23,963 bases of DNA, taken from contig DATFDL010000784.1 of the NCBI GenBank assembly GCA_035252155.1, forward strand, positions 1-23,963, written 5' to 3'. The notes beneath the pieces were generated by a model. That model ran no database searches, had not been told where the DNA came from, and saw only the letters and a list, made by a program, of their open reading frames with translations. Below are positions 1-6,850 of this stretch, in pieces. A program made the translations under genes and the position numbers. Position 1 is the first letter of the stretch, and every line of letters begins with the position of its first letter. Source of the stretch: JAICLL01 sp035252155 (GTDB lineage Bacteria > Planctomycetota > Planctomycetia > Pirellulales > JAICIG01).

Positions 1-28
1 GGTTGAGACACGCTTCCGTGAGTTGCAT

Positions 29-147
29 CGGTAGGGAACCCCGGCGCGCCGGGGTGCCGTTCCGCATGTGGGCGAGCCGCCCTCGGCTGGTTCCGCGACG
101 CCGACGGGCGTCGGCGATGCACAGCCGAGGGCGGCAGTGCCACATGC
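29..147. repeat. Nested palindromic intergenic element downstream of the 156-1253 gene
   Basis: The gap at 1-155 holds no credible gene but is dense in inverted repeats. Positions 38-55 are a perfect 18-base palindrome. Next comes a nested hairpin with arms 64-71 with 140-147 (8 bp), 76-88 with 123-135 (13 bp), and a central stem 96-102 with 107-113 closing a 4-base loop. The nested part ends 8 bases from the stop codon of the minus-strand gene, so it could end or stabilise that transcript, but there is no U tract typical of an intrinsic terminator. The flanks around the 38-55 palindrome (GTAGGGAAC before, TGCCGTTCCGC after) recur at 1410-1437, which marks a dispersed repeat family. The pairings are read directly; the function is inferred. 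Confidence 0.75.
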
Positions 148-155
148 CGCTCCAC

Positions 156-1253
156 TTAGGCGTTGACGGGCTGTTTGGCGGGCGAAGGGGCGACGGCGGG
201 CGACTTGCCCGCTGCGTGATGCGACTTGGGCGCGAACACCAGCACCGTCACGGCACCGACGACCACCAAGATCAAGCCGGCGTAAAACACGGGACTTACG
301 GTTCCCACGTTTTTGCCGGCGAGGCTGACAAACGTGTTGATCACCGGCGCCGCCCCGAAGATCAAGGGCATCACGTACATCGGCTTGCCGCCGAAATTGA
401 AAGCCATGATCACGCCCAGCGCCCCGACGGCGCCGGCCGCTCCGCCCGCCAGGCTCCACACCGACCCGGTGAAAGTAAACTCTCCATGCTCGCTCACGAA
501 CCACAGAATGACGCCGGGCACAAGCACGGCGATCACAAAGTAAGCGATGCCGACGCAGATTAACGGCCGCAAGCGGCTGCCTTGCATCAGCATTTGTCCC
601 TTGTGCAGCATGGGGCCATAAACGCCCCAGCAGAGCGCCGTCATGGCCACGAAGAGCGTCACAAGCCCCATCTGCCGCCATGTGAGCGATTGCGTGGTCT
701 GCACCGTGGTTTTGGCTGCCACTTCGTTTTTGGCGTGGTCTTTGTCGGCCGCGGCCGTTTTCTCGACGGTCACGACCTGGCTGGCTTCGACCGCGGAGGG
801 CTTCTTAACGAGCACCGTCGCGGCGCCGGCGGCCACGATAATGAGGCCGGCCAGGAAGACGGGACTCGGTTTCTCATGGTCGCGCGTCGTGAACATCGTA
901 TAGAACGTATTCACCACCGGAGCGCAGCCGAACACCAGCGGCATCACAAAGATCGGTTTGCCGCCATTGGTGAAGGCCAGGATGATGCCTAACGCGCCCA
1001 GGGCCGTGACCACGCCGGCAATCAGGCTCCACATTGTTCCGCCGGCAGTCCACGAGCCGCGTTCGCCACGCATCCGCAGCAGCAAGCCGGGCACGACGAT
1101 AGCGATCACAAAATAGGCCACGCCGACGCAGATAAAAGGACGCCAATGGCTATGGCCCATGCCGTCTTGGCCCACGCGCAACATCGGTCCATAGGTGCCC
1201 CAACAGAGCGCGGTAAGCCCGACAAACAGCAATACGTAGATGAAGTTCTTCAT
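156..1253 (-). CDS. Ten-helix integral membrane protein made of two near-identical five-helix halves
   Basis: This 365-residue protein consists of two homologous halves, about residues 8-150 and 196-341, joined by a charged linker (about 151-195) rich in Lys, Glu, Asp and Ala. Each half has five hydrophobic segments in the same order. They share the motifs TALCWGxYGPML, RPxICVGxAYFVIA, GGKPxxVMPLxFGxAPVxNTF and SPVFxAGLI. A hand alignment gives about 76 identities in about 135 positions. The 5+5 layout recalls the drug/metabolite transporter (EamA) fold, but no substrate motif is recognised and transport is only inferred. The start at 1253 was chosen because the hydrophobic first helix follows at once; an upstream in-frame extension is low-complexity and runs into a palindrome. 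The C-terminus is Ala/Pro/Lys-rich. No Shine-Dalgarno sequence is visible. Confidence 0.85.
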   Translation of the reverse strand: MKNFIYVLLFVGLTALCWGTYGPMLRVGQDGMGHSHWRPFICVGVAYFVIAIVVPGLLLRMRGERGSWTAGGTMWSLIAGVVTALGALGIILAFTNGGKPIFVMPLVFGCAPVVNTFYTMFTTRDHEKPSPVFLAGLIIVAAGAATVLVKKPSAVEASQVVTVEKTAAADKDHAKNEVAAKTTVQTTQSLTWRQMGLVTLFVAMTALCWGVYGPMLHKGQMLMQGSRLRPLICVGIAYFVIAVLVPGVILWFVSEHGEFTFTGSVWSLAGGAAGAVGALGVIMAFNFGGKPMYVMPLIFGAAPVINTFVSLAGKNVGTVSPVFYAGLILVVVGAVTVLVFAPKSHHAAGKSPAVAPSPAKQPVNA

Positions 1254-1407
1254 GGTTGCCAGTGTAGCAGTTGGGCGTTGCGGACTGAAGCGGCAGGGAC
1301 AGGCGAGACGCGGGCGCCACAAGAACTCGTCTGGCCGGAATTGCCCGGTTTTGCGAGACTTGCCGGCGATTTTGATGGGGGTTGGCGGACAAAATCGGCG
1401 CTGGCCT

Positions 1408-1498
1408 CTGTAGGGAACGGACTCCGTGCCGTTCCGCCGAGGGGCGGCGCGACGTCGCATCGTAATTCACCCAACGGCACGGAGTCCGTTCCCTACAG
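1408..1498. repeat. 26-bp perfect inverted repeat between divergent genes
   Basis: Arms 1408-1433 and 1473-1498 are exact reverse complements over 26 bases, separated by 39 bases. Each arm also carries an internal palindrome around ACGGACTCCGT. The left arm with its right flank contains GTAGGGAAC and TGCCGTTCCGC, the same flanks seen around the palindrome at 38-55. The element lies in the 273-base gap between the divergent genes starting at 1253 and 1527, so it may overlap their promoters. The repeat is seen directly; its role (mobile palindromic element, operator or transcript boundary) is not determined. Confidence 0.85.
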
Positions 1499-1526
1499 AC
1501 GTCGAACGCAATCGTTACCTGTTTGC

Positions 1527-3338
1527 ATGTTAAAACTGGCCCTCCGCAAAACGTCCGACAGCCCTTTGAAACCAGGTATGCCACCAATCTTGCAACCTAC
1601 GACGCCCCCGGCTGCCTTCCGCTGGCTCGAACCGCAGGCCGTGGTGCTGGCGTTGATCGTGGGGGCGATTTTTTTCACGCGGCTGGGCGATCTCACCCTG
1701 CGCGGCGAAGAAACGCGGCGTGCCCGTGTAGCGATGGAGATGCTCGAATCGGGTGATTGGGTCGTGCCGCGCGAACAGGGCCGGCTCTTTCCCGATCGGC
1801 CGCCGCTGGGCAACTGGCTGATCGCTCTCAGCATGTTGATTACTGGCAGCACCGGCGCCGTCGCGGTGCGCTTGCCGACGGCCCTGGCTACGTTGGCCAC
1901 TTCACTGCTTGTCTATGGCTACACGCGGGGCTTTTTGGGGCGCAACGCGGCGCTGGTTGCCGGGCTGGCCTACGCCACCTCAGGGCAAATCTTGCAGCTC
2001 GGCATGTTGGCCGAGACCGAGGCCACGCTCACGCTGCTGGTCGGCGCGTCGCTGCTGCTGTGGCATTTGGGTTATTCGCGCGGCTGGCCCGCCCTGCTTA
2101 CTTGGATTTTGGGCTACGGCTTCGCGGCGCTGGCGGCTTTGGCCAAGGGACCGCAAGGGCCGGTCTACTTTGTCGGCGCCGTAGTGTTCTATCTGGCCTG
2201 GCGGCGCGACTGGCGCCACTTATTCAGCGGCAGTCATCTGCTGGGTGTAGGCGTGATGGTCGCCATCGTGGCCGCCTGGCAAGTGCCCTACTCGCGGGCG
2301 GTCGAATGGAAGGTGGTGTTGCAAACCTGGGGGCACACTTCGGCGGCGCGGTTCGACTATTCGCAGCCTTGGCCGGTTATTCGGCATTTGTTGGAATATC
2401 CCTGCGAGATCGCCGGCTGCTTGCTGCCCTGGTCGGTTTGGCTGGCGGCGTTTGCACGGCGCGATTTCCGCCGCTCGCTCGGCGCGGCCCGCGATGCGGC
2501 GGTGTTTCTTGGGCTGGCGATCGCTGCGGCGTTCCCCACTTGTTGGCTGGCGCCGCAGGCCCGCGGCCGATACTTCATGCCGCTCTATCCGTGTTTCGCG
2601 CCGCTGGTGGCGATGGTGATCGGCCGGGCGTGGTCGGCATCGCCCGATTGGTTGGCGGCCTTTTGGCGGCGCTATTGGATGGCGGCCTCCGCACTGATGT
2701 TCCTCGCCGCGGCCGGCGTAGTGCTGGCGGCCGGTTGGCTGGCGCTGGCTGAGACGCCAGTGCGGCAATCGTGGTCATTCGCGGGCGTGTATGTGTTGCT
2801 GTCGGTTATGTGCGCGTGGATCGTTTGGAAAAGTCCGGCAATGCAACCTCGCCCCCTCGCCGTGTCGCCTCCTCGCCCTGTCGGAGGTCGTGCCGACCCA
2901 CAGGCGGCGCCGGTGCTCGCGCTGGCGGTCTTCTTGGGGCTCACCTGGAACGGCTTGTGGATGAACGACGTCATCCGACGCAGCGAAGACATTGCCGGCC
3001 AGGTGGCGGCCGTCAAGCGGTTGCTGCCCGACGACGTGCGATTGGTCAGCCTGGGACGCGCGCATCATCCCTTCGTCTATCACTATGGAGAGACGATTCC
3101 GTGGCTCGATTGGCCGAAGGCAGATTCGCCGCCGCCGGAGTTTGAATACTTTTGCTTCCACTCGGTGCGCGGCCGGCGCAAGCCGCTGCCCTTCAATTGG
3201 CAAGAGGTGGCCGTGGTGTCGTGCGATCGTTATCGGCGCGAGCAACCGGTTGATGCGATGGTGATCGGGCGGCGGATTCACTCAAACACGATCGACCGCG
3301 CGTCGAAGACCGGGCCTTCGACGCAGGTGCGGCGATAG
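1527..3338 (+). CDS. ArnT/GT39-like polytopic glycosyltransferase
   Basis: This protein of about 603 residues belongs to the dolichyl-phosphate-mannose mannosyltransferase / ArnT-like GT-C class, which transfers sugars from polyprenyl-phosphate donors on the outer face of the inner membrane. A first helix (about 38-53) is followed by an acidic loop with a GEE pair near residues 60-62, then MLESGDWVVPRE and FPDRPPLGNWL. This matches the ArnT pattern of an acidic residue, an EMLESGDW-like stretch and a KPPL-like stretch. Many further hydrophobic helices follow, then a soluble C-terminal domain with no motif I recognise. An alternative start is ATG 1578; neither start has a good ribosome site. 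The last 61 bases overlap the 3' end of the convergent pyrK gene. Acceptor and donor are unknown. Confidence 0.8.
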   Translation: MLKLALRKTSDSPLKPGMPPILQPTTPPAAFRWLEPQAVVLALIVGAIFFTRLGDLTLRGEETRRARVAMEMLESGDWVVPREQGRLFPDRPPLGNWLIALSMLITGSTGAVAVRLPTALATLATSLLVYGYTRGFLGRNAALVAGLAYATSGQILQLGMLAETEATLTLLVGASLLLWHLGYSRGWPALLTWILGYGFAALAALAKGPQGPVYFVGAVVFYLAWRRDWRHLFSGSHLLGVGVMVAIVAAWQVPYSRAVEWKVVLQTWGHTSAARFDYSQPWPVIRHLLEYPCEIAGCLLPWSVWLAAFARRDFRRSLGAARDAAVFLGLAIAAAFPTCWLAPQARGRYFMPLYPCFAPLVAMVIGRAWSASPDWLAAFWRRYWMAASALMFLAAAGVVLAAGWLALAETPVRQSWSFAGVYVLLSVMCAWIVWKSPAMQPRPLAVSPPRPVGGRADPQAAPVLALAVFLGLTWNGLWMNDVIRRSEDIAGQVAAVKRLLPDDVRLVSLGRAHHPFVYHYGETIPWLDWPKADSPPPEFEYFCFHSVRGRRKPLPFNWQEVAVVSCDRYRREQPVDAMVIGRRIHSNTIDRASKTGPSTQVRR

Positions 3339-4102
3339 TCCCAGCCGCCGGCGCCGTCGCGCACTTTGGCCACGCAGCTAAAACAGATTCCGATGCCGCA
3401 AGCCATCGGCGTTTCGAGTGATAGTTGGCACTCCACGCCGGCCTGTTGCGTCAATTCGGCGACGGCCGCCATCATCGGCTCTGGGCCGCAACAAACCACT
3501 CGGCGCGACTGCCGCTTGCCGGCCGATTCGTGCAAGACGTCTTTCAACAGATCAGTGACGAAGCCGCGGTATCCCGCACTGCCGTCGTCGGTGCTGATGT
3601 GGAGCTCGACACCGGCCCGCTCGAAATCGTCAAGCCCCGCCAAGTAATCTCGCGTTCGCGTGCCATAGCAGAACGTCACCCGACCGGCCGGCGTGACCTG
3701 CCGCGGCGGATCGCCGTAGGCTTGTCGCCCCAAAAACTCTTTTGCCAAGGCGACAAACGGCGTCTGACCAATGCCGCCCGCCACCATGATCAGATGCTCG
3801 ACCGGTTGCGCAGGAAACCCGTTGCCCAGCGGTCCCCAGACTTCGAGCCGCTGGCCGGGCGCGAAATGGGCCAGCCTGCCCGTCAGCTTGCCCATGACCA
3901 GATACACCAGGTCGATGCCCCTCGCCGCGCCGGAGCGATCGAGCACAACGTCGTAGAGTGCCAGCGGCCGGCCTAGCAACGGATCGTTGTGATCGGCCAG
4001 TCGCAGCATGACAAACTGGCCCGGCACGATGCGCCGGGCAAGCTCGGGACAATCGAAGCGCACGCGATAGGTATCGCGCGCCAATCGCACATTTTCGATC
4101 AC
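3278..4102 (-). CDS. pyrK: Dihydroorotate dehydrogenase electron-transfer subunit (FAD, 2Fe-2S)
   Basis: The product passes electrons from the dihydroorotate dehydrogenase catalytic subunit to NAD in pyrimidine synthesis. Domains run in the family order: FAD-binding barrel with PGQFVML and GRPLALYD, an NAD-binding region with GGIGQTPF, CYGTR and CCGPEPMM, and a C-terminal 2Fe-2S cluster motif CGIGICFSC followed by a cysteine in TCVEGPVF. The end given here is a GTG start (274 residues), but this start would remove most of the first beta strand found in PyrK proteins. The frame stays open to 4192 and reads CYADRAWHGAVS just upstream without any ATG, GTG or TTG. An ATT codon at 4180-4178 lies nine bases after a GAGGA (4194-4190) and may be the true start. 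No pyrD lies beside it. Other ferredoxin-reductase-like subunits remain possible. Confidence 0.8.
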   Translation of the reverse strand: MIENVRLARDTYRVRFDCPELARRIVPGQFVMLRLADHNDPLLGRPLALYDVVLDRSGAARGIDLVYLVMGKLTGRLAHFAPGQRLEVWGPLGNGFPAQPVEHLIMVAGGIGQTPFVALAKEFLGRQAYGDPPRQVTPAGRVTFCYGTRTRDYLAGLDDFERAGVELHISTDDGSAGYRGFVTDLLKDVLHESAGKRQSRRVVCCGPEPMMAAVAELTQQAGVECQLSLETPMACGIGICFSCVAKVRDGAGGWDYRRTCVEGPVFDARSIVFE

Positions 4103-4216
4103 GCTGACAGCGCCGTGCCAGGCGCGGTCGGCGTAACACGTGGCGGCCGGTGCGATGTTATTAGCTGAATTACTGGTAATGAGTCGGATTCCTCAAGTGA
4201 GCAAAATTGGCGTAGT

Positions 4217-4369
4217 GGTGGCTGGGGCAGAGCCGCGTCCTACGGACTTGTTCGACTACAGCGCTAGATCGCGGCGATGCCCCGGCTGGTAATCACCGGG
4301 GCATCGCTGGCCGCCGACCCGTGTTCCGTAGTAACACGCTCGAACCGGCCAGCTTCTGCCCCAGCCACC
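4217..4369. repeat. Nested inverted repeat between pyrK and the pseudouridine synthase gene
   Basis: Outer arms 4217-4230 and 4356-4369 are perfectly complementary over 14 bases. Inside, 4274-4285 and 4296-4307 form a perfect 12-bp GC-rich stem with a 10-base loop. Partial complementarity (CTACGGAC against GTTCCGTAG) lies between them. The inner hairpin has no following T run in either direction, so it is not a classic intrinsic terminator. The element fills most of the gap between the 3' end of the minus-strand gene ending at 4387 and the 5' end of pyrK. It may serve as a transcript boundary, and it resembles the other palindromic elements of this window. Confidence 0.75.
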
Positions 4370-4386
4370 GGACACCAGCATGCATG

Positions 4387-5343
4387 TCATCCACCGTATC
4401 TCGTGCGGCGATGGCGGCGGTCGTGCGGACCGTGGCGCCGGGGGCGGCGTGGCTCGTCGGCGGACATTACGGCCTCAGCCGGCCGGTCGAAATCGGGGCG
4501 TCGCTGGCGTTTCGAGGGTCGCACTTCGGACCGCAATGCGCGAAGTTCGTCGTGCCGCAAGGGGCGGAATTCACCGGGCGAAAGTTCCTTAAGCCGCACC
4601 TCGCCCAGCGCCACGCGCTTCAGCCGGAGCACCTTGTGCCCGACCTTCGCCAGAATGCGGCGAATCTCGCGGTTGCGGCCCTCGGCCAACACCATTTCGA
4701 GCAGCGTACTCTTGCCGAGCGTTTTTTTGATTTTCACGCTCACCACGCGGGCCACGCCCTCGGCCAGGTGGACGCCGCGACGCAGCCGTTCGAGCACCTC
4801 GGGTTCGGGCTGGCCGGCCACCAAGGCATGATAAGTTTTTCGCACGCCGTACCGCGGGTGAGCAAGCTGATTCGCCAATTCGCCGTCGTTGGTCACCAGA
4901 ATCAGCCCCTCGCTCGACTGGTCGAGCCGGCCGACGGTAAAGAGCCGCTCGGCGGTTCGCGGCAACAGGTCGATCACGCGCGTCCGGCCCGAGGGATCAA
5001 AGTTGGTCGAGACCACGCCGACCGGCTTATTGACCAGATAATAGACGCGGTGCGTGTGCCGCAACGGCGTGCCGTCGACGCGCACTTCTTGATGGTCGGC
5101 GTCGACGCGCGTGCCCAGTGTGCGGACCACGCGACGATCGACCTCGACGCGCCCGGCCAAAATCAGCTCTTCGCAACGTCGGCGGCTGCCGATGCCGGCC
5201 GCGGCCATCACTTTTTGCAGACGCTGGCCGGACGGCTCATCGCCTGGTCGTGCATCGCGCCGCTGCTTTCGGCGCCGCGGCGGTTGATCGCCGGCACGTG
5301 GCGGTCGGCGGCGGGCGTGTTGAGCGCGGCGAGGGGCGGTCAT
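4387..5343 (-). CDS. S4-domain rRNA pseudouridine synthase (RsuA/RluB/RluE/RluF family)
   Basis: This enzyme isomerises a specific uridine in ribosomal RNA to pseudouridine. After a basic, probably disordered N-terminus (residues 1-38), an S4 RNA-binding domain begins at QRLQKVMAAAGIGSRR (about 40-85). The catalytic domain follows, with YYLVNKPVGVVST and the active-site motif GRLDQSSEGLILVTNDG, in which Asp141 is the catalytic aspartate by family homology. EGRNREIRRILAKVG and LKRVALG are further family motifs. The 318-residue length and the S4-then-catalytic order fit RluB or a relative, but the target uridine cannot be told from sequence. The C-terminus has a strongly basic Arg/His-rich tail. 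It starts at ATG 5343 with no clear Shine-Dalgarno sequence. Confidence 0.92.
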   Translation of the reverse strand: MTAPRRAQHARRRPPRAGDQPPRRRKQRRDARPGDEPSGQRLQKVMAAAGIGSRRRCEELILAGRVEVDRRVVRTLGTRVDADHQEVRVDGTPLRHTHRVYYLVNKPVGVVSTNFDPSGRTRVIDLLPRTAERLFTVGRLDQSSEGLILVTNDGELANQLAHPRYGVRKTYHALVAGQPEPEVLERLRRGVHLAEGVARVVSVKIKKTLGKSTLLEMVLAEGRNREIRRILAKVGHKVLRLKRVALGEVRLKELSPGEFRPLRHDELRALRSEVRPSKRQRRPDFDRPAEAVMSADEPRRPRRHGPHDRRHRRTRYGG

Positions 5344-5468
5344 CGGAAAACGCGAAAGTACGGCAATTGGTGGTCGTTACGATATTGCCATCATAGCCGC
5401 CCGGCGGTGTTCGACCTAGTACTCGCTCCAAGTCATACGCAGGATGGAAGAACGGCTGCGGCGGGTGT

Positions 5469-5647
5469 CACGGCATCCGTCGCAGCGCGATTGTCGTCGC
5501 AATACGCACAAGCGCGGCCGCTGCGACGGACGCCGTGCGGATTTGCGATTCAAGTTCGACTTGAGAGCCGACGCGGCACGGCGTCCGCCGCGGCGACTTG
5601 CCTGGTGCTTCGGCCCGATTCCGATTCGCGCCGCGGCGGATGCCGTG
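5469..5647. repeat. Four-arm inverted-repeat element with alternative pairings
   Basis: The 461-base gap between the divergent genes starting at 5343 and 5805 shows no convincing gene but holds four related 19-base arms: A 5469-5487, B 5519-5537, C 5577-5595 and D 5629-5647. A pairs with B at 18 of 19 positions and C pairs with D at 18 of 19. A with D (11 inner bases) and B with C (12 bases including a flanking base) are also perfectly complementary. Within the stems, A/B has GTCGCAGC where C/D has GCCGCGGC, so paired positions changed together. A small hairpin 5550-5554 with 5560-5564 sits between the pairs. It could be a mobile palindromic element, a structured RNA or a divergent regulatory region. 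Confidence 0.7.
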
Positions 5648-5804
5648 GCACTCACCGGCGACGCCAGCAATAGTCATTATCGAGGCAGCGTGACGGATTA
5701 CCACGGGGTACAGCGCGCTGGATTTGCAACTGCCAGCGGCGTGCGGTAGAGTCGGCAGTCGCGGCGATCGAACAGGCGCGCCGCGGCGGCCGGTCGAGGC
5801 AACG

Positions 5805-6704
5805 ATGTCGATTCTGTTCACCTGCCCGCACTGCGGTTATCAGACCAACGCGGCCGACGAATACGCCGGCCAGGCCGGCCCCTGCGCGCGGTGCGGCAAA
5901 ACCGTGACGGTGCCGTTGCCCGGGCAGGTAGGTTACGGTGTCGAGTCGCCCTCTTCGCTGCCGCGGCCGCGGTCGCTGACCAGCAACCTAGCGGTGGCCG
6001 CGCTGGCGGGGCTCGTGGCGCTCTGCTGTTGCGGGGGGCTGATCGGCTTGCCGGTGCTCATGCCGGCGATCCAAAACGCGCGCGAGGCCGCGCATCGCTC
6101 GCAATGCACCGCCAATCTGCGCCGCATCGGAGCGGCGATGCAGCAATACATCAACGACTATAAATCGTTTCCGCCCGCCTATGCGGCCGACGAGCGGGGA
6201 CAGCCGCTGCATAGCTGGCGGGCGTTGCTGCTGCCGTATCTCGATCCGCCGCTGGCCGCGCGCTATCGCTTCGACGAACCCTGGAACGGCCCCAACAATC
6301 GCTTGCTGCACTCGCAGATGCCTTCGGTCTACCGCTGCCCGTCGGAGAAAGACCGCAGCTCTTCGACGACCAGTTACGTGGTGCTGGTCGGGCGGCGGAC
6401 CGCGTTTCCGGGGGCGACGAGCACCGCGCCGGCCGCCCTCACCGACGGCGCCCGCGGCACGCTGCTGGTGGTCGAGGTCAGCGGGGCCGACATCAACTGG
6501 CTCGAGCCCCGCGACCTGCCGGCGGGCAGCATGAATTTTACAATCAATGCTCCCCGCGGTGAGGAAATCTCCAGCGAGCATCCCGACGGCGCCATGGTGC
6601 TCACGGTCGACGGGCAAGCCCATTTCTTGCCCGACTGGTTCGATCAAGACAAACTGAAGGGCCTCAGCACCATCGCCGGCGGCGAAGATGCCGCGTTGCC
6701 CTGA
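5805..6704 (+). CDS. DUF1559-like protein with N-terminal zinc ribbon and one membrane helix
   Basis: This is a 299-residue protein. A zinc ribbon comes first, with paired cysteines CPHC (7 and 10) and CARC (27 and 30). A membrane segment follows at about 62-86. Next is the stretch typical of the planctomycete DUF1559 (SBP_bac_10) family: NAREAAHRSQC, NLRRIGAAMQQY, HSWRALLLPYLD and a late HPDGAMVLTVDGQAHFL. Most family members begin with a type IV prepilin-like leader; here the ribbon-plus-helix replaces it, so the protein is probably anchored with the ribbon in the cytoplasm and the DUF1559 domain outside. ATG 5805 was chosen because GAGG lies seven bases upstream and the zinc ribbon follows directly. 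Its function is unknown. It ends four bases before the convergent small gene. Confidence 0.85.
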   Translation: MSILFTCPHCGYQTNAADEYAGQAGPCARCGKTVTVPLPGQVGYGVESPSSLPRPRSLTSNLAVAALAGLVALCCCGGLIGLPVLMPAIQNAREAAHRSQCTANLRRIGAAMQQYINDYKSFPPAYAADERGQPLHSWRALLLPYLDPPLAARYRFDEPWNGPNNRLLHSQMPSVYRCPSEKDRSSSTTSYVVLVGRRTAFPGATSTAPAALTDGARGTLLVVEVSGADINWLEPRDLPAGSMNFTINAPRGEEISSEHPDGAMVLTVDGQAHFLPDWFDQDKLKGLSTIAGGEDAALP

Positions 6705-6707
6705 CGC

Positions 6708-6836
6708 CTACACAGCGAGCGGCCGCCACACGCAAAGCTCGCGTGTGAATTCGTCCAGACCCATGCCGCGCAGGGCGTGCTTATAGCTTTCGTGCTCGGG
6801 CGTGCGAATGCAGTAGGCCGAGCGAGTGTCTTCCAT
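6708..6836 (-). CDS. Possible 42-residue small protein of unknown function
   Basis: The frame starts at ATG 6836 and runs 42 residues, with stretches such as MEDTRSAYCIRTPEHESYKH and MGLDEFTRELCVWRPLAV that look like ordinary globular protein rather than shadow sequence. On the minus strand GAGGTGGG lies just upstream, with GAGG nine bases from the ATG, a good ribosome site. The start is only 14 bases from the divergent start of the RHS gene. I do not recognise the family. It may be a genuine small gene or the surviving C-terminal end of a longer gene cut off when the RHS region arrived. Confidence 0.4.
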   Translation of the reverse strand: MEDTRSAYCIRTPEHESYKHALRGMGLDEFTRELCVWRPLAV

Positions 6837-6850
6837 GTGGTCCCACCTCG

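Noticed and set aside
1254..1460. A 69-residue N-terminal extension of the duplicated membrane protein
   Set aside because: It is low-complexity, covers part of the 26-bp inverted repeat and lacks a start site; ATG 1253 leads directly into the first helix.
5444..5749. A small plus-strand frame before the DUF1559-like gene
   Set aside because: It lies in the four-arm inverted repeat, has Arg-rich shadow composition and no ribosome site.
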